Origin: Litoditis marina
Taxonomy: Eukaryota > Nematoda > Chromadorea > Rhabditida > Rhabditidae
DNA length: 64,000 nt
Reading direction: 5' to 3'
NCBI GenBank assembly: GCA_964036275.1
Contig: OZ038433.1
Location: 51,663,902 to 51,727,901 of the forward strand
In this document: positions 52,541 to 62,556 of the stretch, piece after piece
How positions within the stretch are numbered: position 1 is the stretch's first letter
How the letters are laid out: each line of letters opens with the position of its first letter
The notes under the pieces: generated by a model
The model's database searches: none
What the model was told of the DNA's origin: nothing
The model's input: only the letters and a program-made list of their open reading frames with translations
Made by a program: the position numbers and the translations under genes

Positions 52541-53454
52541 GGTGGACAGCATACTATTGGAACATATTTTAACGTTTTTTTAACATGTTCAACACGAGGG
52601 TGAAGACGAGTTGACATCATTTCTCAGAAGGAAGTCGCGAAGGAAATTAATATATTGTATTTAATAATTGTGATTTAGTATTTAATTGCTTGTCTTTGGG
52701 AATATATTATTGGAATGAAGTCGTGCATGTTCACTGAAAGATCAGCACGCTATTAGTGGATATTTGTGAGCTTCGGAGTTGATCGGACGTACCACGAGGA
52801 ATACTTGGGAAATCCACAAGACAACAGTCTTACCTTTTAATTTGTCGTACCATTGTTTTTTTTTCTCTGTCAGCACTAGTAGCCTGCTGTCAACCCTTAT
52901 ATGTCCACTCCTACGTGTCCTACGTTCGGATGGGATAGAACCATTTTGGTTCATTCGTGTGAAGTAATTGGGGGATACTTTACAAGCTACAACGACACGG
53001 AAGATAATTATATTGTCAATCTGCCCTTGACGCCAGCTTAGACGAGTGGGATATTTCCGTCACGAATTCGATAGGAAGCTGTACGGGGCGTACGGATTCT
53101 AGTCTATCCACTAATTTGAATGGAATGTTACTGACGAGTGCATCCGCGATATTTTACTACGACAGATATTATGTGTTCATTGATTGTTTGCTCAATGTAA
53201 GAGTTATTGGGGAATGTGATTCATGAATATAGCAGTCATATACCGAGAGTTCATTAACGTTGTATTTTTAGTTGATACTATTTTTCGTGATGCAAACGAA
53301 TATTACAAAAAGAGAATCTGACAATTGAAGTATAGGTTTTATCGATAATATACTTATGACTTTATATTGCTCCATTGATTGCCCTCGTTTACTTTGAAGT
53401 AGAATTATTTGACCCCTTCACAACGATTTCTATTGGATGGAATTCGAACGGAAA

Positions 53455-53530
53455 TTCGGGACGCGAGCGGTCGCGTCGCGATCGGAGACCGCGCAGCGCG
53501 CGAGCGGTCGCGTCGCGGTCACAGTCGGTG
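53455..53530. repeat. GC-rich direct repeats in the leader
   Basis: GCGAGCGGTCGCGTCGCG occurs twice within about 50 bp, separated by ATCGGAGACCGCGCAGCGC, in an otherwise AT-rich element. It lies 180 bp before the Gag-Pol ATG and can form stable stems. It is a candidate packaging, dimerisation or translation-control element by position only. Confidence 0.55.
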
Positions 53531-53710
53531 CGGGACCCAATTGAGCTACAGTAATCAGAAGTAGTCCTTTAATTGATTCAAAGTTGAAGCAAATCCTAAA
53601 ATAGTTTTTCATTCATTACCTATCCTGTTCAACGGAACAGTCGACATCGTCAGTATTCATCTTCATCATCGCATACATTCATAAATTTAATCGATCGTTT
53701 GGTTACAATC

Positions 53711-56700
53711 ATGGAAAGCTTCGGGGCTTTCAAATCGTCGGTGTCTCGAGCCGTCAATAAGTTGAACGTATTAATTGAGGAAGCACAGCAGCTACTTGAT
53801 ATGGTAAGAAGTCAAGACACAGATAAGGTAAATGAAATTGAGAAGGACAAAATGATAAAGAAAATTGAAAAACATTTGAGTCTGATGGGAGAACAGCAAG
53901 TGGACCTAGAAAACCGTTACAGCAATGCATACAACCATCTAGATGAATTTGATGACACAATTAATGAGGAACAAGGAACTAGCCCGAGGGATATAGCAAC
54001 TGATAACTTCACACAACATTGTGAAAAGGTAGGGGTGCGAGAAACATTTAACAAGTGTATAGGGATTCTACGATCGCTCGAACACGAGAAAGGGGAGTTA
54101 GTTAACAAGGATGGTACTCAGGTGACTGATGCACAGCATCCACCACGACAGAGGCGTTTCTCCCTTCCCAGTGAGATGGTAACGGCAAGTTCTCGTGACG
54201 TACCTACTACTCATCACTCAAGGAGGATTGACGACGTTAGTATGTTCGATTCGAAGTCTCGTTCGGATAACGAGAGTTCACAATTAAAATTTGACGCCAA
54301 TGCACAACATAGTTGCGATCATGAAAACAGCGCAGTCTCGAGTGAGGACGAAGTACAGGACAGACAAAGGTATATGACATTTCAAGAAAGGAAAGCCAGA
54401 GGGATGAAAATGCACTCTGTCCATCCAGTGGAAGCGCGAGAATTCAGATCACACAGTGACTTCTCTCCGCCTCGTAGATTTGATTCGCATGCATCTCGCA
54501 GATTCTACTCCAGTCCTTCACGAAGAGTTGAGACATCTCCGCCTCGTAGATTTGATTCGCATGCATCTCGCAGATTCTACTCCAGTCCTTCACGAAGAGT
54601 TGATACATCTCCGCCTCGTAGATTTGATTCTCATGCATCGCGCAGATTCTACTCCAGTCCTTCACGAAGATTTGAGACATCTCCGCCTCGTAGTTTTGAG
54701 TCACATGCATCTTGCAGATTCGATTCCAGCCCTTCACGTAGAGTTGATAGACCCTCTTCTGAAGAAGGTAGGGTACAAGGGAAGGTATGGGATCGAGCAC
54801 AACATGGTAGTCGGGAATATAATTCTTCAAGAAGCAACGACAGATTCCACATGAGGCATTCACGTATCAGGAGGGCAACTTCACCAAGAATTAAGTCAAT
54901 TAACGTCCAGGTACCAAAAATTACCTTGGAGCCTTTCCATGGAGAGACGAGTAAATTTGCAGGGTTTTGGGGTTTATTCACAGCAGCCATCCATGAGAAC
55001 GAAGATTTGAATGATCTTGATCGTATGTTACATTTGAAGTCGTTAGTGAAAGGCGAGGCAGCCGAGATCATTGATGCGATATTACCGACAGCATACAACT
55101 ATAGTTTAGCCTGCAGACTACTGGGGGAAAGATATGACAAACCTGATGAGTTGAAAAAACTTCTATATCGCAAATTGAAAAACTTGCCACGAGCCTCTCA
55201 AACAATTGAATCAATGAGAAGTACGCATATACAAATTCGTACAATTTACTATCAAATGAAAAGATCTGAAGATTGCCAATATTCGACATCCACTCAAGAA
55301 ATGATAAAAGAGAAGTTTCCAGAAAATATCATGAGGCTTGTAGGTCGTAGGGAGTACCAGGATAGTGATGTATGGACCACAGCGATACTATTGGATAAAA
55401 TTGATTCAGTTATAATGGAAGAAGAATCGTTGGCTAATTACACGCAAAATCAACCTAAGATCGTCTCCACATTAGCAGTGAACACACATAAGGAACATAA
55501 TCAAATGAGAACTGCAATTGAAAACAAAGATGTGAGATGTACTCACAAATGTCTGTTCTGCAATTACCAACACATAGAGAAACATTGTCGAAAGGCATTA
55601 TCGGTCCAGGAAAAACGTTACATGGTTCTTGTCAGTCGTCGATGTTTCAAATGTCTCGAGGAAGGACATTACGCAGAGGATTGTCGGAAGAAGAATTGTG
55701 AACTGTGCAAACAACCTCACAATGTCGCTCTTTGTTACTCGGGACAAGGGAATATCGTAACCAGAGACTACAATTCTCCAGGTAACCAGGGTAGATTTGA
55801 TCAGCGAGGTAACCAAGGTAGATTTGATCAGCGAGGTAACCAAGGTAGATTTGATCAGCGAGGTAACCAAGGTAGATTTGATCAGCGAGGTAACCAAGGT
55901 AGATTTGATCAGCGAGGTAACCAAGGTAGATTTGAGCAGCGAGGTAACCAAGGTAGATTTGAACCTCAAGGGAATCACCAAAGTACACCATTTCAATCAA
56001 CATTCGTGCCGCATGGACAGCAGTACAATGGATTCAACAACACGAGCCAGAACAGTCAGAGATTTGAGTCACGTAACAGAGTGCCTAGACCGGACAACAG
56101 TATGCGTACCAACGGAAGCCACCAATTCTCTCCGTCTCCTTTTCGGCTGGCCGAAACAACCAAATTAATAGATAAACCAACAATGCCTGCCGACCATTCA
56201 CCCAAGTTAATTCAAACCAATTCATCCTTAAGTAGTCCTCCACTTGAACAGATAGTTGAAAGTAAGACAAGATTGATGACAGTAGCCACTCACGTGAGAA
56301 ATCCAACTTCGGGTGAGATTAGACAAGTCTCCATCCTACTTGACTCAGGATCCCAGGAATCATTTATCAAAGAGGGGCTAGCTGAACAATTGAAATTTGG
56401 AACGACAGATAACAGGTTATTAACTGTAGTGGGAATCGGAGGACATAGAGAGACTGTTTCTTCCAGCAGAGTGATAATTGAGTTGTTGACAGCAGATGGC
56501 GAATGGCAGGGATATGACTGCAACACCAAGTCAGTATTGACAAATTCAATTGAAGTTCCTGCGATCACTCAGTTAGATAGAGATGTCATATCACTACGCT
56601 TCGGTGAACAATTGAGTAATATGACAAATACCGTTTGTCCAGACATTCTCATAGGAATTGACCACTATTGGAAGATATTAGGTAGTAATTCTTCATCTTG

Positions 56701-59700
56701 CGTGTTACCTTCCGGATTGAATGTCACATCTACATTGTTTGGCCCAGTAGTGTCCGGCGTCTCAAACACGACGACAGAGATGAACATGAGGGATAATTTG
56801 ACTTATGTGAACCATGCTGTAACAACCGAGACTGACTACAACGACTACTGGAAACTGGAAAACCTGGGAATAGAAGATGATCCCAGTCCACATGCAGATG
56901 AAATCACAAATGAAAAAGTTAAAGCAGAATTCAAGAACACAGTTGAAATTAAAGAAGGTTATTCGTACGTAAGATTTCCATACAAGAAGAATCATCCACC
57001 GGTTGCAAATAACTTTGGATTAGCCTTTAAAAGGTTACAGAGCATGCATACTCAACTGCAAGGTAAGCCCGATCTACTGGAAAAATACGACGCAATATTC
57101 AAAGAACAACTTGAAGCGGGTATAATTGAAACATGTCCTAACATTCCTACAGGAGAGGTAGTGTATTACATACCGCATCAGGTCGTGGTAAAACCTGACA
57201 GTACAACCACTAAGTTAAGAATAGTACTTGATGCTTCAGCACACATGAAAAATGAAGTATCCCTGAATGATGTTCTGCACCAAGGACCTACGATTCTACC
57301 TGACATTACAGGTATTATTCTGCGAGCTAGATGTCATAGGTTCCTCGTTTTATCTGATTTAGAAAAAGCCTTTCATAAAGTGAGATTGAACGAGAAGGAT
57401 CGAGATGCGACTCGTATCATTTGGCTGAAAGATATTACCAAAGGAGCCACAAGTGATAATTTGATTGAATTTAGATATACAAGGGTTCCTTTCGGAGTAT
57501 GCTCTTCACCATACCTCCTAGCTATGACAATAATCTACAATCTCGAATTAATGACACAGGTAAACGGGAATAGGATATCTAGGAATTTATACGTGGATAA
57601 TCTGGCAATAGGAGTTGAAAAAGAAGAAGAAGTTCTAGAAGTATACACAGCCACCAAGGAAGCGTTCAATGAGATGAAAATGAATTTGAGAGAATTCGCA
57701 TCGAACTCTTTAGCCAGCATTGACAAGATACCTGAGATAGACAGGGCCAAAAATACAATTGAAAGTAAAATACTGGGATTAGCATGGAATACAGAAAAGG
57801 ATACAATTGACATGAAGTTGAAGTTGAAGGATGACAACAAGTTAACGAAACGATTATTATTGGGTATCGCTCAAGGCACATTTGACCCAGTTGGTTTCCT
57901 TTCTCCAATAACTATTCGCCTGAAAATATTTCTAAGTGAACTGTGGAAACAAGGAACGGGATGGGATGATGAACTTGATGTGAGCACAGCAAATAAATGG
58001 AACAATTTAGTCAAGGAAATAAGTAACACAGCTACGTCCCTTCCTAGATGTTGTACCACTCAACCTGATGGAGCGTCCTATTCGTTAATAGTGTTCTCTG
58101 ATGCTTCCAAACTAGCGTACGGTGCATGTGCTTATTTATTGACTCATTACACGGATGGAACATTACCATCTTGTCATTTGATAATGTCCAAAGCTCGAGT
58201 GGTCCCAAAAACTACGACGTCGGTACCGAAACTTGAATTGATGGCGTGTTTAGTAGGAGCTCGATTGACCCGGTTTCTTCTAGACCAGTTAGATTTGAAA
58301 ATTGAACAGGTGCACATGTTTACGGACTCGCTCCCTGCTTTGGGATGGATCAACACGAGGAAAAATCTGAAAACATTTGTACACAACCGAGTTAAGGAAA
58401 TTAATGATATCAGGAAGGAATTTGAGGAGAAGGGCATCATATCTACATGTCGTTACATTCGGACATCTGAGAACCCATCTGACTGCATTACTCGAGGTTT
58501 GACCCAGGAAGAATTGAAGGACCATATCTGGTGGAACGGTCCTAGTTGGATAATTGAACATAGTGAATCTTGGCCAGAGCAAGAGTATGTGTTTACTATG
58601 AAATATGACGAAAAAGCCGAGAAATGGGTGACTGAGGAAGTAAAAAGTAACCAACAACCTCCGGAAAAATTAACTAGCAACATGACGAAAGTTGAAATTA
58701 ACACAACATCATCCATTCCATTCAGAAGAACAAACGATTGTGACCAACTGTCCAAAGTAACAAGATGTGTACTCCTATTTCTTAAGAAAAAAGTTTATGA
58801 CAAGCTATCGGGAGAAACGCAGAGGAAATTGACTGAACATATACCTGAATTGAATATTATGGGAACCGGAATAATAGATGAGTTGAGAGCGGCGGAAACA
58901 ATGATAATCAGAGAACATCAAAGAGAATGCAAGGAAATTCTGAAAAAAGAAATTGGCAACAAATTTGATATAATTAAAGATGAAGTAGGCTTATTGAGAT
59001 TCAGGGGACGTATGGGGAACTCCGAGTTGATCATGGATGAACTGACTCCTGTGATACTGTCCAAATGTCACCCTCTCACTACGATGATCGTACGGAAGTA
59101 TCATATAGATAACTTCCATGCAGGTAAAGATTTGACCTGTAGCAAATTGAGAAAACGTTACTGGATTTCTTCATCTAAGTCGCTAGTCAAACAATTACTG
59201 AATAGTTGTATAACATGCAAAAAAGCCAATGCCAGGCCATTTAAGTACCCGCCGCTTCCACAGTTACCTCCGGAAAGGGTGGTTAAATCGCGACCTTTTC
59301 AACACACTGCAATTGACTACGCCGGCCCATTTAACGTGAAAAGTAAGACTTCCGATGGAGATTTGAGCCAAAAGGTTTGGATACATTTATTCACATGTTT
59401 GACTACAAGGGCAATCCACCTAGAGCTTGTATCAGATAACACTACAATTGAGTTTATCGCTTCAATGAGAAGATTCTTTGCAAGGAGAGGAGTTCCATCA
59501 TCACTACTATCTGACAACGCATCATCTTTTGTACTCGGGGAGAAAGTTATAAATGAAGGTTACGAAATTGAACTACTTCCAAGTAAAATTGAACAATTCC
59601 TAGTTAAGAAACGAATTGATTGGAAGTTTATCACACCATTAGCACCTTGGAAAGGGGGCATATATGAACGTCTTGTAGCATCAGTTAAACAGAGTCTGAG

Positions 59701-60400
59701 AAAAACTATCAAACATAAATTGATCTCGCAAAGGGAATTGGAAACCCTTCTGTGCGAAATTGAGTCCGTATTGAACACCAGACCCATCACGTCGTTAGAA
59801 GGTGATGAAACTCAACCACTCTGTCCCGCGGACTTTCTGGGATGCTCAAACGAGTCAGTAATTAAAGGAATGAGAATCGAAAATGACGATGAACCGGAAT
59901 ATTTAAATGACGTCTTGAACACGAGAACACAGGCAAATGAGTGGTACAGACAAGCTAACCTGAGGACTAGCATGTTCTGGGAACGTTGGCATGAAGAATA
60001 TTTGAATGACCTAAGAAATAAACAAGTTAATTTGAAATCGAAGGCACATTGCGCAGTAACGCCAACAATCGGAGAGTTAGTCCTAGTTGCAGACGACAAC
60101 AAGAAACGAGACAAGTGGAAAATGGCTGTCATAACGGAGCTGCATACAGGGGACGACGGAGTCAACAGATCGGCATCAATCCGGACTGGAAATCGGAATG
60201 TGACGACACGAGCTATTAAACATTTGATCCCATTAGAAATTCAACACGACAGCGAAAATGATCACATTCAGCCAAACAAGGAAATTGAAAAGGAAATTCT
60301 ACAGGATACTTTAAGGAAGACAATCCCAAGGAAAGCAAAATTGAACGTGCGATATACGGAAGATATTAGCGATTCGGAGAATGATCAGGGTGACGAATGA
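53711..60400 (+). CDS. BEL/Pao Gag-Pol polyprotein, 2229 residues
   Basis: The frame starts at the ATG at 53711, the first in-frame ATG after a possible TTG at 53699. Gag has a coiled-coil-like N terminus, four 24-residue Arg/Ser repeats (252-347), a DUF1759-type capsid region (about 404-577), three Cys-Cys-His-Cys zinc knuckles (614-675) and seven 9-residue repeats. The protease has the DSGS motif at D878. Reverse transcriptase (about 1150-1320) has its motif A Asp at 1216 and YVDN at 1294-1297. RNase H starts near D1464. Integrase has H1798, H1803, C1833 and C1836, then D1869, D1935 and E1986, and a C-terminal domain of DUF5641 type. Gag and Pol share one frame with no shift or stop, so copies of each must come from proteolysis alone. 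No inactivating break was seen. YVDN in place of YVDD is the one unusual catalytic motif. Confidence 0.95.
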   Translation: MESFGAFKSSVSRAVNKLNVLIEEAQQLLDMVRSQDTDKVNEIEKDKMIKKIEKHLSLMGEQQVDLENRYSNAYNHLDEFDDTINEEQGTSPRDIATDNFTQHCEKVGVRETFNKCIGILRSLEHEKGELVNKDGTQVTDAQHPPRQRRFSLPSEMVTASSRDVPTTHHSRRIDDVSMFDSKSRSDNESSQLKFDANAQHSCDHENSAVSSEDEVQDRQRYMTFQERKARGMKMHSVHPVEAREFRSHSDFSPPRRFDSHASRRFYSSPSRRVETSPPRRFDSHASRRFYSSPSRRVDTSPPRRFDSHASRRFYSSPSRRFETSPPRSFESHASCRFDSSPSRRVDRPSSEEGRVQGKVWDRAQHGSREYNSSRSNDRFHMRHSRIRRATSPRIKSINVQVPKITLEPFHGETSKFAGFWGLFTAAIHENEDLNDLDRMLHLKSLVKGEAAEIIDAILPTAYNYSLACRLLGERYDKPDELKKLLYRKLKNLPRASQTIESMRSTHIQIRTIYYQMKRSEDCQYSTSTQEMIKEKFPENIMRLVGRREYQDSDVWTTAILLDKIDSVIMEEESLANYTQNQPKIVSTLAVNTHKEHNQMRTAIENKDVRCTHKCLFCNYQHIEKHCRKALSVQEKRYMVLVSRRCFKCLEEGHYAEDCRKKNCELCKQPHNVALCYSGQGNIVTRDYNSPGNQGRFDQRGNQGRFDQRGNQGRFDQRGNQGRFDQRGNQGRFDQRGNQGRFEQRGNQGRFEPQGNHQSTPFQSTFVPHGQQYNGFNNTSQNSQRFESRNRVPRPDNSMRTNGSHQFSPSPFRLAETTKLIDKPTMPADHSPKLIQTNSSLSSPPLEQIVESKTRLMTVATHVRNPTSGEIRQVSILLDSGSQESFIKEGLAEQLKFGTTDNRLLTVVGIGGHRETVSSSRVIIELLTADGEWQGYDCNTKSVLTNSIEVPAITQLDRDVISLRFGEQLSNMTNTVCPDILIGIDHYWKILGSNSSSCVLPSGLNVTSTLFGPVVSGVSNTTTEMNMRDNLTYVNHAVTTETDYNDYWKLENLGIEDDPSPHADEITNEKVKAEFKNTVEIKEGYSYVRFPYKKNHPPVANNFGLAFKRLQSMHTQLQGKPDLLEKYDAIFKEQLEAGIIETCPNIPTGEVVYYIPHQVVVKPDSTTTKLRIVLDASAHMKNEVSLNDVLHQGPTILPDITGIILRARCHRFLVLSDLEKAFHKVRLNEKDRDATRIIWLKDITKGATSDNLIEFRYTRVPFGVCSSPYLLAMTIIYNLELMTQVNGNRISRNLYVDNLAIGVEKEEEVLEVYTATKEAFNEMKMNLREFASNSLASIDKIPEIDRAKNTIESKILGLAWNTEKDTIDMKLKLKDDNKLTKRLLLGIAQGTFDPVGFLSPITIRLKIFLSELWKQGTGWDDELDVSTANKWNNLVKEISNTATSLPRCCTTQPDGASYSLIVFSDASKLAYGACAYLLTHYTDGTLPSCHLIMSKARVVPKTTTSVPKLELMACLVGARLTRFLLDQLDLKIEQVHMFTDSLPALGWINTRKNLKTFVHNRVKEINDIRKEFEEKGIISTCRYIRTSENPSDCITRGLTQEELKDHIWWNGPSWIIEHSESWPEQEYVFTMKYDEKAEKWVTEEVKSNQQPPEKLTSNMTKVEINTTSSIPFRRTNDCDQLSKVTRCVLLFLKKKVYDKLSGETQRKLTEHIPELNIMGTGIIDELRAAETMIIREHQRECKEILKKEIGNKFDIIKDEVGLLRFRGRMGNSELIMDELTPVILSKCHPLTTMIVRKYHIDNFHAGKDLTCSKLRKRYWISSSKSLVKQLLNSCITCKKANARPFKYPPLPQLPPERVVKSRPFQHTAIDYAGPFNVKSKTSDGDLSQKVWIHLFTCLTTRAIHLELVSDNTTIEFIASMRRFFARRGVPSSLLSDNASSFVLGEKVINEGYEIELLPSKIEQFLVKKRIDWKFITPLAPWKGGIYERLVASVKQSLRKTIKHKLISQRELETLLCEIESVLNTRPITSLEGDETQPLCPADFLGCSNESVIKGMRIENDDEPEYLNDVLNTRTQANEWYRQANLRTSMFWERWHEEYLNDLRNKQVNLKSKAHCAVTPTIGELVLVADDNKKRDKWKMAVITELHTGDDGVNRSASIRTGNRNVTTRAIKHLIPLEIQHDSENDHIQPNKEIEKEILQDTLRKTIPRKAKLNVRYTEDISDSENDQGDE
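54464..54751 (+). repeat. 72-bp in-frame repeat in gag, four copies
   Basis: Units start at 54464, 54536, 54608 and 54680. Each encodes 24 residues of the form SPPRRFDSHASRRF, then YSSPSRRV and two variable residues. The fourth unit is the most diverged. The Arg/Ser-rich content suggests RNA binding, which is inference. Confidence 0.93.
55781..55969 (+). repeat. 27-bp in-frame repeat in gag, seven copies
   Basis: Seven units of GNQGRFDQR (the sixth with EQR, the last ending in EPQ) follow the zinc knuckles. Low-complexity Gly/Asn/Gln/Arg/Phe repeats like these resemble RNA-binding or phase-separating tails. The near identity of the DNA units shows recent expansion. Confidence 0.94.
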
Positions 60401-60592
60401 TCACCACCAAGTTAACAATTGAGAATTAAATCCGATATTCCTAGCTTAAATTGAGAAATTGAGAATTTTATAATTTTAACATTTCCTTATATATATGTAT
60501 ATTTTCTCACTTATTATGCCCATATATCAGAACATATCATTATTCATGGTCGATATTAATTGATAATTGAATTGACCAATTTATATTTCTAG
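60401..60592. other. Spacer between pol and the 3' gene
   Basis: AT-rich, ending in a TTATATTTCTAG splice acceptor directly before the exon 4 ATG. A pol-skipping transcript would use this acceptor. Confidence 0.5.
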
Positions 60593-61828
60593 ATGTCCAG
60601 CATCGAACTGAACTCAACTGAAAGATCTACTGCGAATCCAGTGCCAATCGAAGCAATCATGCCGACACCCGAGGAAGAACAACAGCTTCTCTTTGGAGAG
60701 GATAACGATTCTCAAGAAGTGAGTAATTAATAAGTCATTAGTTTTTCGGTAATAACTCATTGAGTTCTGTGCAAATGATAACGATAGTCCAGAAAGGAGT
60801 AGTTAATATCTCAGTGATATTTATTAATCACCGTGGAGGATCAAATAATGACCCATTCGTGAATAACGGAATCTTCGAATTGGATTAGGACGAATTGAAT
60901 CAGATAGTTATTCGTTGAATATCGGTTAGCAGAAGTGAATTGATCATGTATTTCAAAGTAGGCTGTCGTAAAGTTAACTATTTAACCAAATTTATTAATT
61001 TATACATTACACAATTTAACCTATAACCAGTTGCAGAAGTTTTCAACTCGAGCGGTCATCATGAGACTCGAGGATTCGGAGTTGTGCGTGAAGCAACAGC
61101 TACAGGATGTACGCGAGATGGTGAAACGTCGTTTCGACCGGATTGAAGACAAGATGGATCGTTCTGAGAGGGAGACAGGGGCCAAACTGCGAGACATATT
61201 CAACATGGTTCAGCGTGATGTGAGTAAATTTGAGGACTCGTTGTTCAATAAGATGGTCCAGTCATTTGATATGTCATCACTCAAGGAAAGTGATACAGTG
61301 CTTTTTGGTCGGGGAGGGGAGAGCCTTGCGGTATCAAAGAACTCGCCAATTAAGATATCTCCTCTGAAAAGAATGCGCAGTTCTATGAATGACGACTTGA
61401 ATAGATTTGAGAAAAAAGTGAAGTTGAGTTTTAATCGTTGTTCATTACAGCACGGTGAATCTTCTCGTCCGGTGGACCGCAGATCTCGTCGATTTGAGAA
61501 GTCCCCGATTCGTCGAAGTTCCGGAGAAGCCGCGATGGCTCAAGCTCTAGCTGTTCCAATTGAATGTACCTTTTGCTCCGATACGGAGCATTGGAGCGAT
61601 CAATGCTTTCGGCATCTTTCGGTCAAATGGCGAATTGATTTCGTCAAGTCCAACGGAAGATGTGTCGTCTGTCTCAAGAATCATTCGGGCATCTGTCGGC
61701 CGAGAGAAGGGACCATCACCAAATGTCACCACTGCGGGGTCGAAATGGACCACAATAGTGCCTTGTGCACATCGGCTGCCCATTACGAGAAACTGGGACA
61801 ACTAACCGAGGCCAACTCGCACAAATAG
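60593..61828 (+). CDS. Spliced 3' gene with a second triple zinc knuckle
   Basis: Exon 4 (60593-60718, 42 codons) follows TTTCTAG, begins with an ATG and ends at GAA/GTGAGT. Reading on would hit a TAA within four codons. Exon 5 (61037-61828) follows GTTGCAG and has 263 codons and a TAG. Both are phase 0, giving 305 residues from the exon 4 ATG. Exon 4 is acidic. Exon 5 has a charged coiled-coil-like segment, a basic linker, then three zinc-knuckle-like motifs: C-x2-C-x4-H-x4-C near 61567, C-x2-C-x3-H-x3-C near 61660 and C-x2-C-x5-H-x4-C near 61730. This order echoes the Gag nucleocapsid of the same element, but the sequence is different. It has no membrane segment, so it is not an Env. It probably binds nucleic acid. 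It may be the 3' part of a transcript that starts with 50706-51900. Confidence 0.7.
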
Positions 61829-61900
61829 TATGTTCATTGTTGTCAATGTTGTATTATATATTGTTGTTGTTTAACGTGCTGATTAGAATAAGTTGTGTGT

Positions 61901-61906
61901 AGGGAG
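61901..61906 (+). promoter_or_regulatory. Short polypurine tract candidate
   Basis: AGGGAG directly precedes the 3' LTR start. It is where the plus-strand primer should lie but is short for a polypurine tract, so the call rests on position. Confidence 0.5.
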
Positions 61907-62551
61907 TGTCGCGAGCGACTGACAATTGATAATTGAAACTTGAGTATCGTAAATTGCGTAAGCAAGTTTACTTGGCGCAATTAAGTTAGCGCGCATGCGG
62001 TGCGCGTGCCAAGAATTGATGTCACCAGCAATTGAACCACTTTACATTTAAGTTTTTGGGATTACCGGTTGAATCGTTCCTTTTTGCAGAAAAAGGCGGT
62101 TTTTTTACTAGTTTTCCAGTTGATTGTTTCTATCAAATTAAATAAGTTGATTCTACCTAATTACGATTAAAACACACAACTCCATTCTAGTCAGTATAGT
62201 TAATTGTTAACCTTGTTTATGTATCATGGTAATTCTTGTACTTGTTGTTTAGTTAGAATACAATGAACCCATGCTGTTAAACAATTGTTCTGTTCTACAT
62301 TTCTCGCAAACTTGGTATCATTCTCGGAATCCTCGGCCCACCTTATGATATGAACACCTCGGGTGTCTAACATATCTAAGGTCAATCTGCTCGCGCGCAG
62401 TCCTTCGTCATTGTCACTTACCACTGAACCACCGCATATTGCTTTGTAGTATCCCGCACAAAAGTGGGATACTTGTTTAAAATACTCTATACCTTTTCCC
62501 TTTCTATTTTGTTATCAAAGTCATTTTATAAGACGGGACCGCGCCGCGAAA
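61907..62551 (+). repeat. 3' LTR
   Basis: It is 645 bp and identical to 49790-50434 except C at 62298 for T at 50181. It ends GCGCCGCGAAA and is followed by the AGTAG duplication. Confidence 0.96.
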
Positions 62552-62556
62552 AGTAG
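62552..62556. repeat. Target site duplication, right (AGTAG)
   Basis: It matches 49781-49785 and resumes the minisatellite unit as AGTAGGAGGTGG. Confidence 0.85.

Larger units (their letters stand above)
51931..53710. other. Rest of the 5' leader, no clear gene
   Basis: AT-rich sequence between exon 3 and the Gag-Pol ATG, with the 60-bp and GC-rich repeats listed separately. A CAG acceptor candidate at 53651-53653 would join in phase 0 with the Gag-Pol frame through 19 open codons before its ATG. Confidence 0.45.
49786..62551 (+). mobile_element. Full-length BEL/Pao LTR retrotransposon
   Basis: The element has two 645-bp LTRs, a tRNA-Gly primer site, a 3.3-kb leader, one long Gag-Pol frame and a spliced 3' gene. 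The order protease, reverse transcriptase, RNase H, integrase and the DUF1759-type Gag are diagnostic of BEL/Pao. It is inserted in the 31-bp minisatellite with a 5-bp duplication. Near-identical LTRs and an unbroken pol indicate a recent insertion. Four bases (CGAC) sit between the left AGTAG and the TG start of the LTR and have no counterpart on the right. Confidence 0.96.

Noticed and set aside
54444..54863. 139-codon minus-strand ORF opposite gag
   Set aside because: It is a shadow of the 72-bp in-frame gag repeat on the plus strand.
60593..61828. Envelope gene interpretation of the 3' gene
   Set aside because: It has no signal peptide, no transmembrane segment and no cleavage-site pattern. 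The zinc knuckles point to nucleic-acid binding instead.
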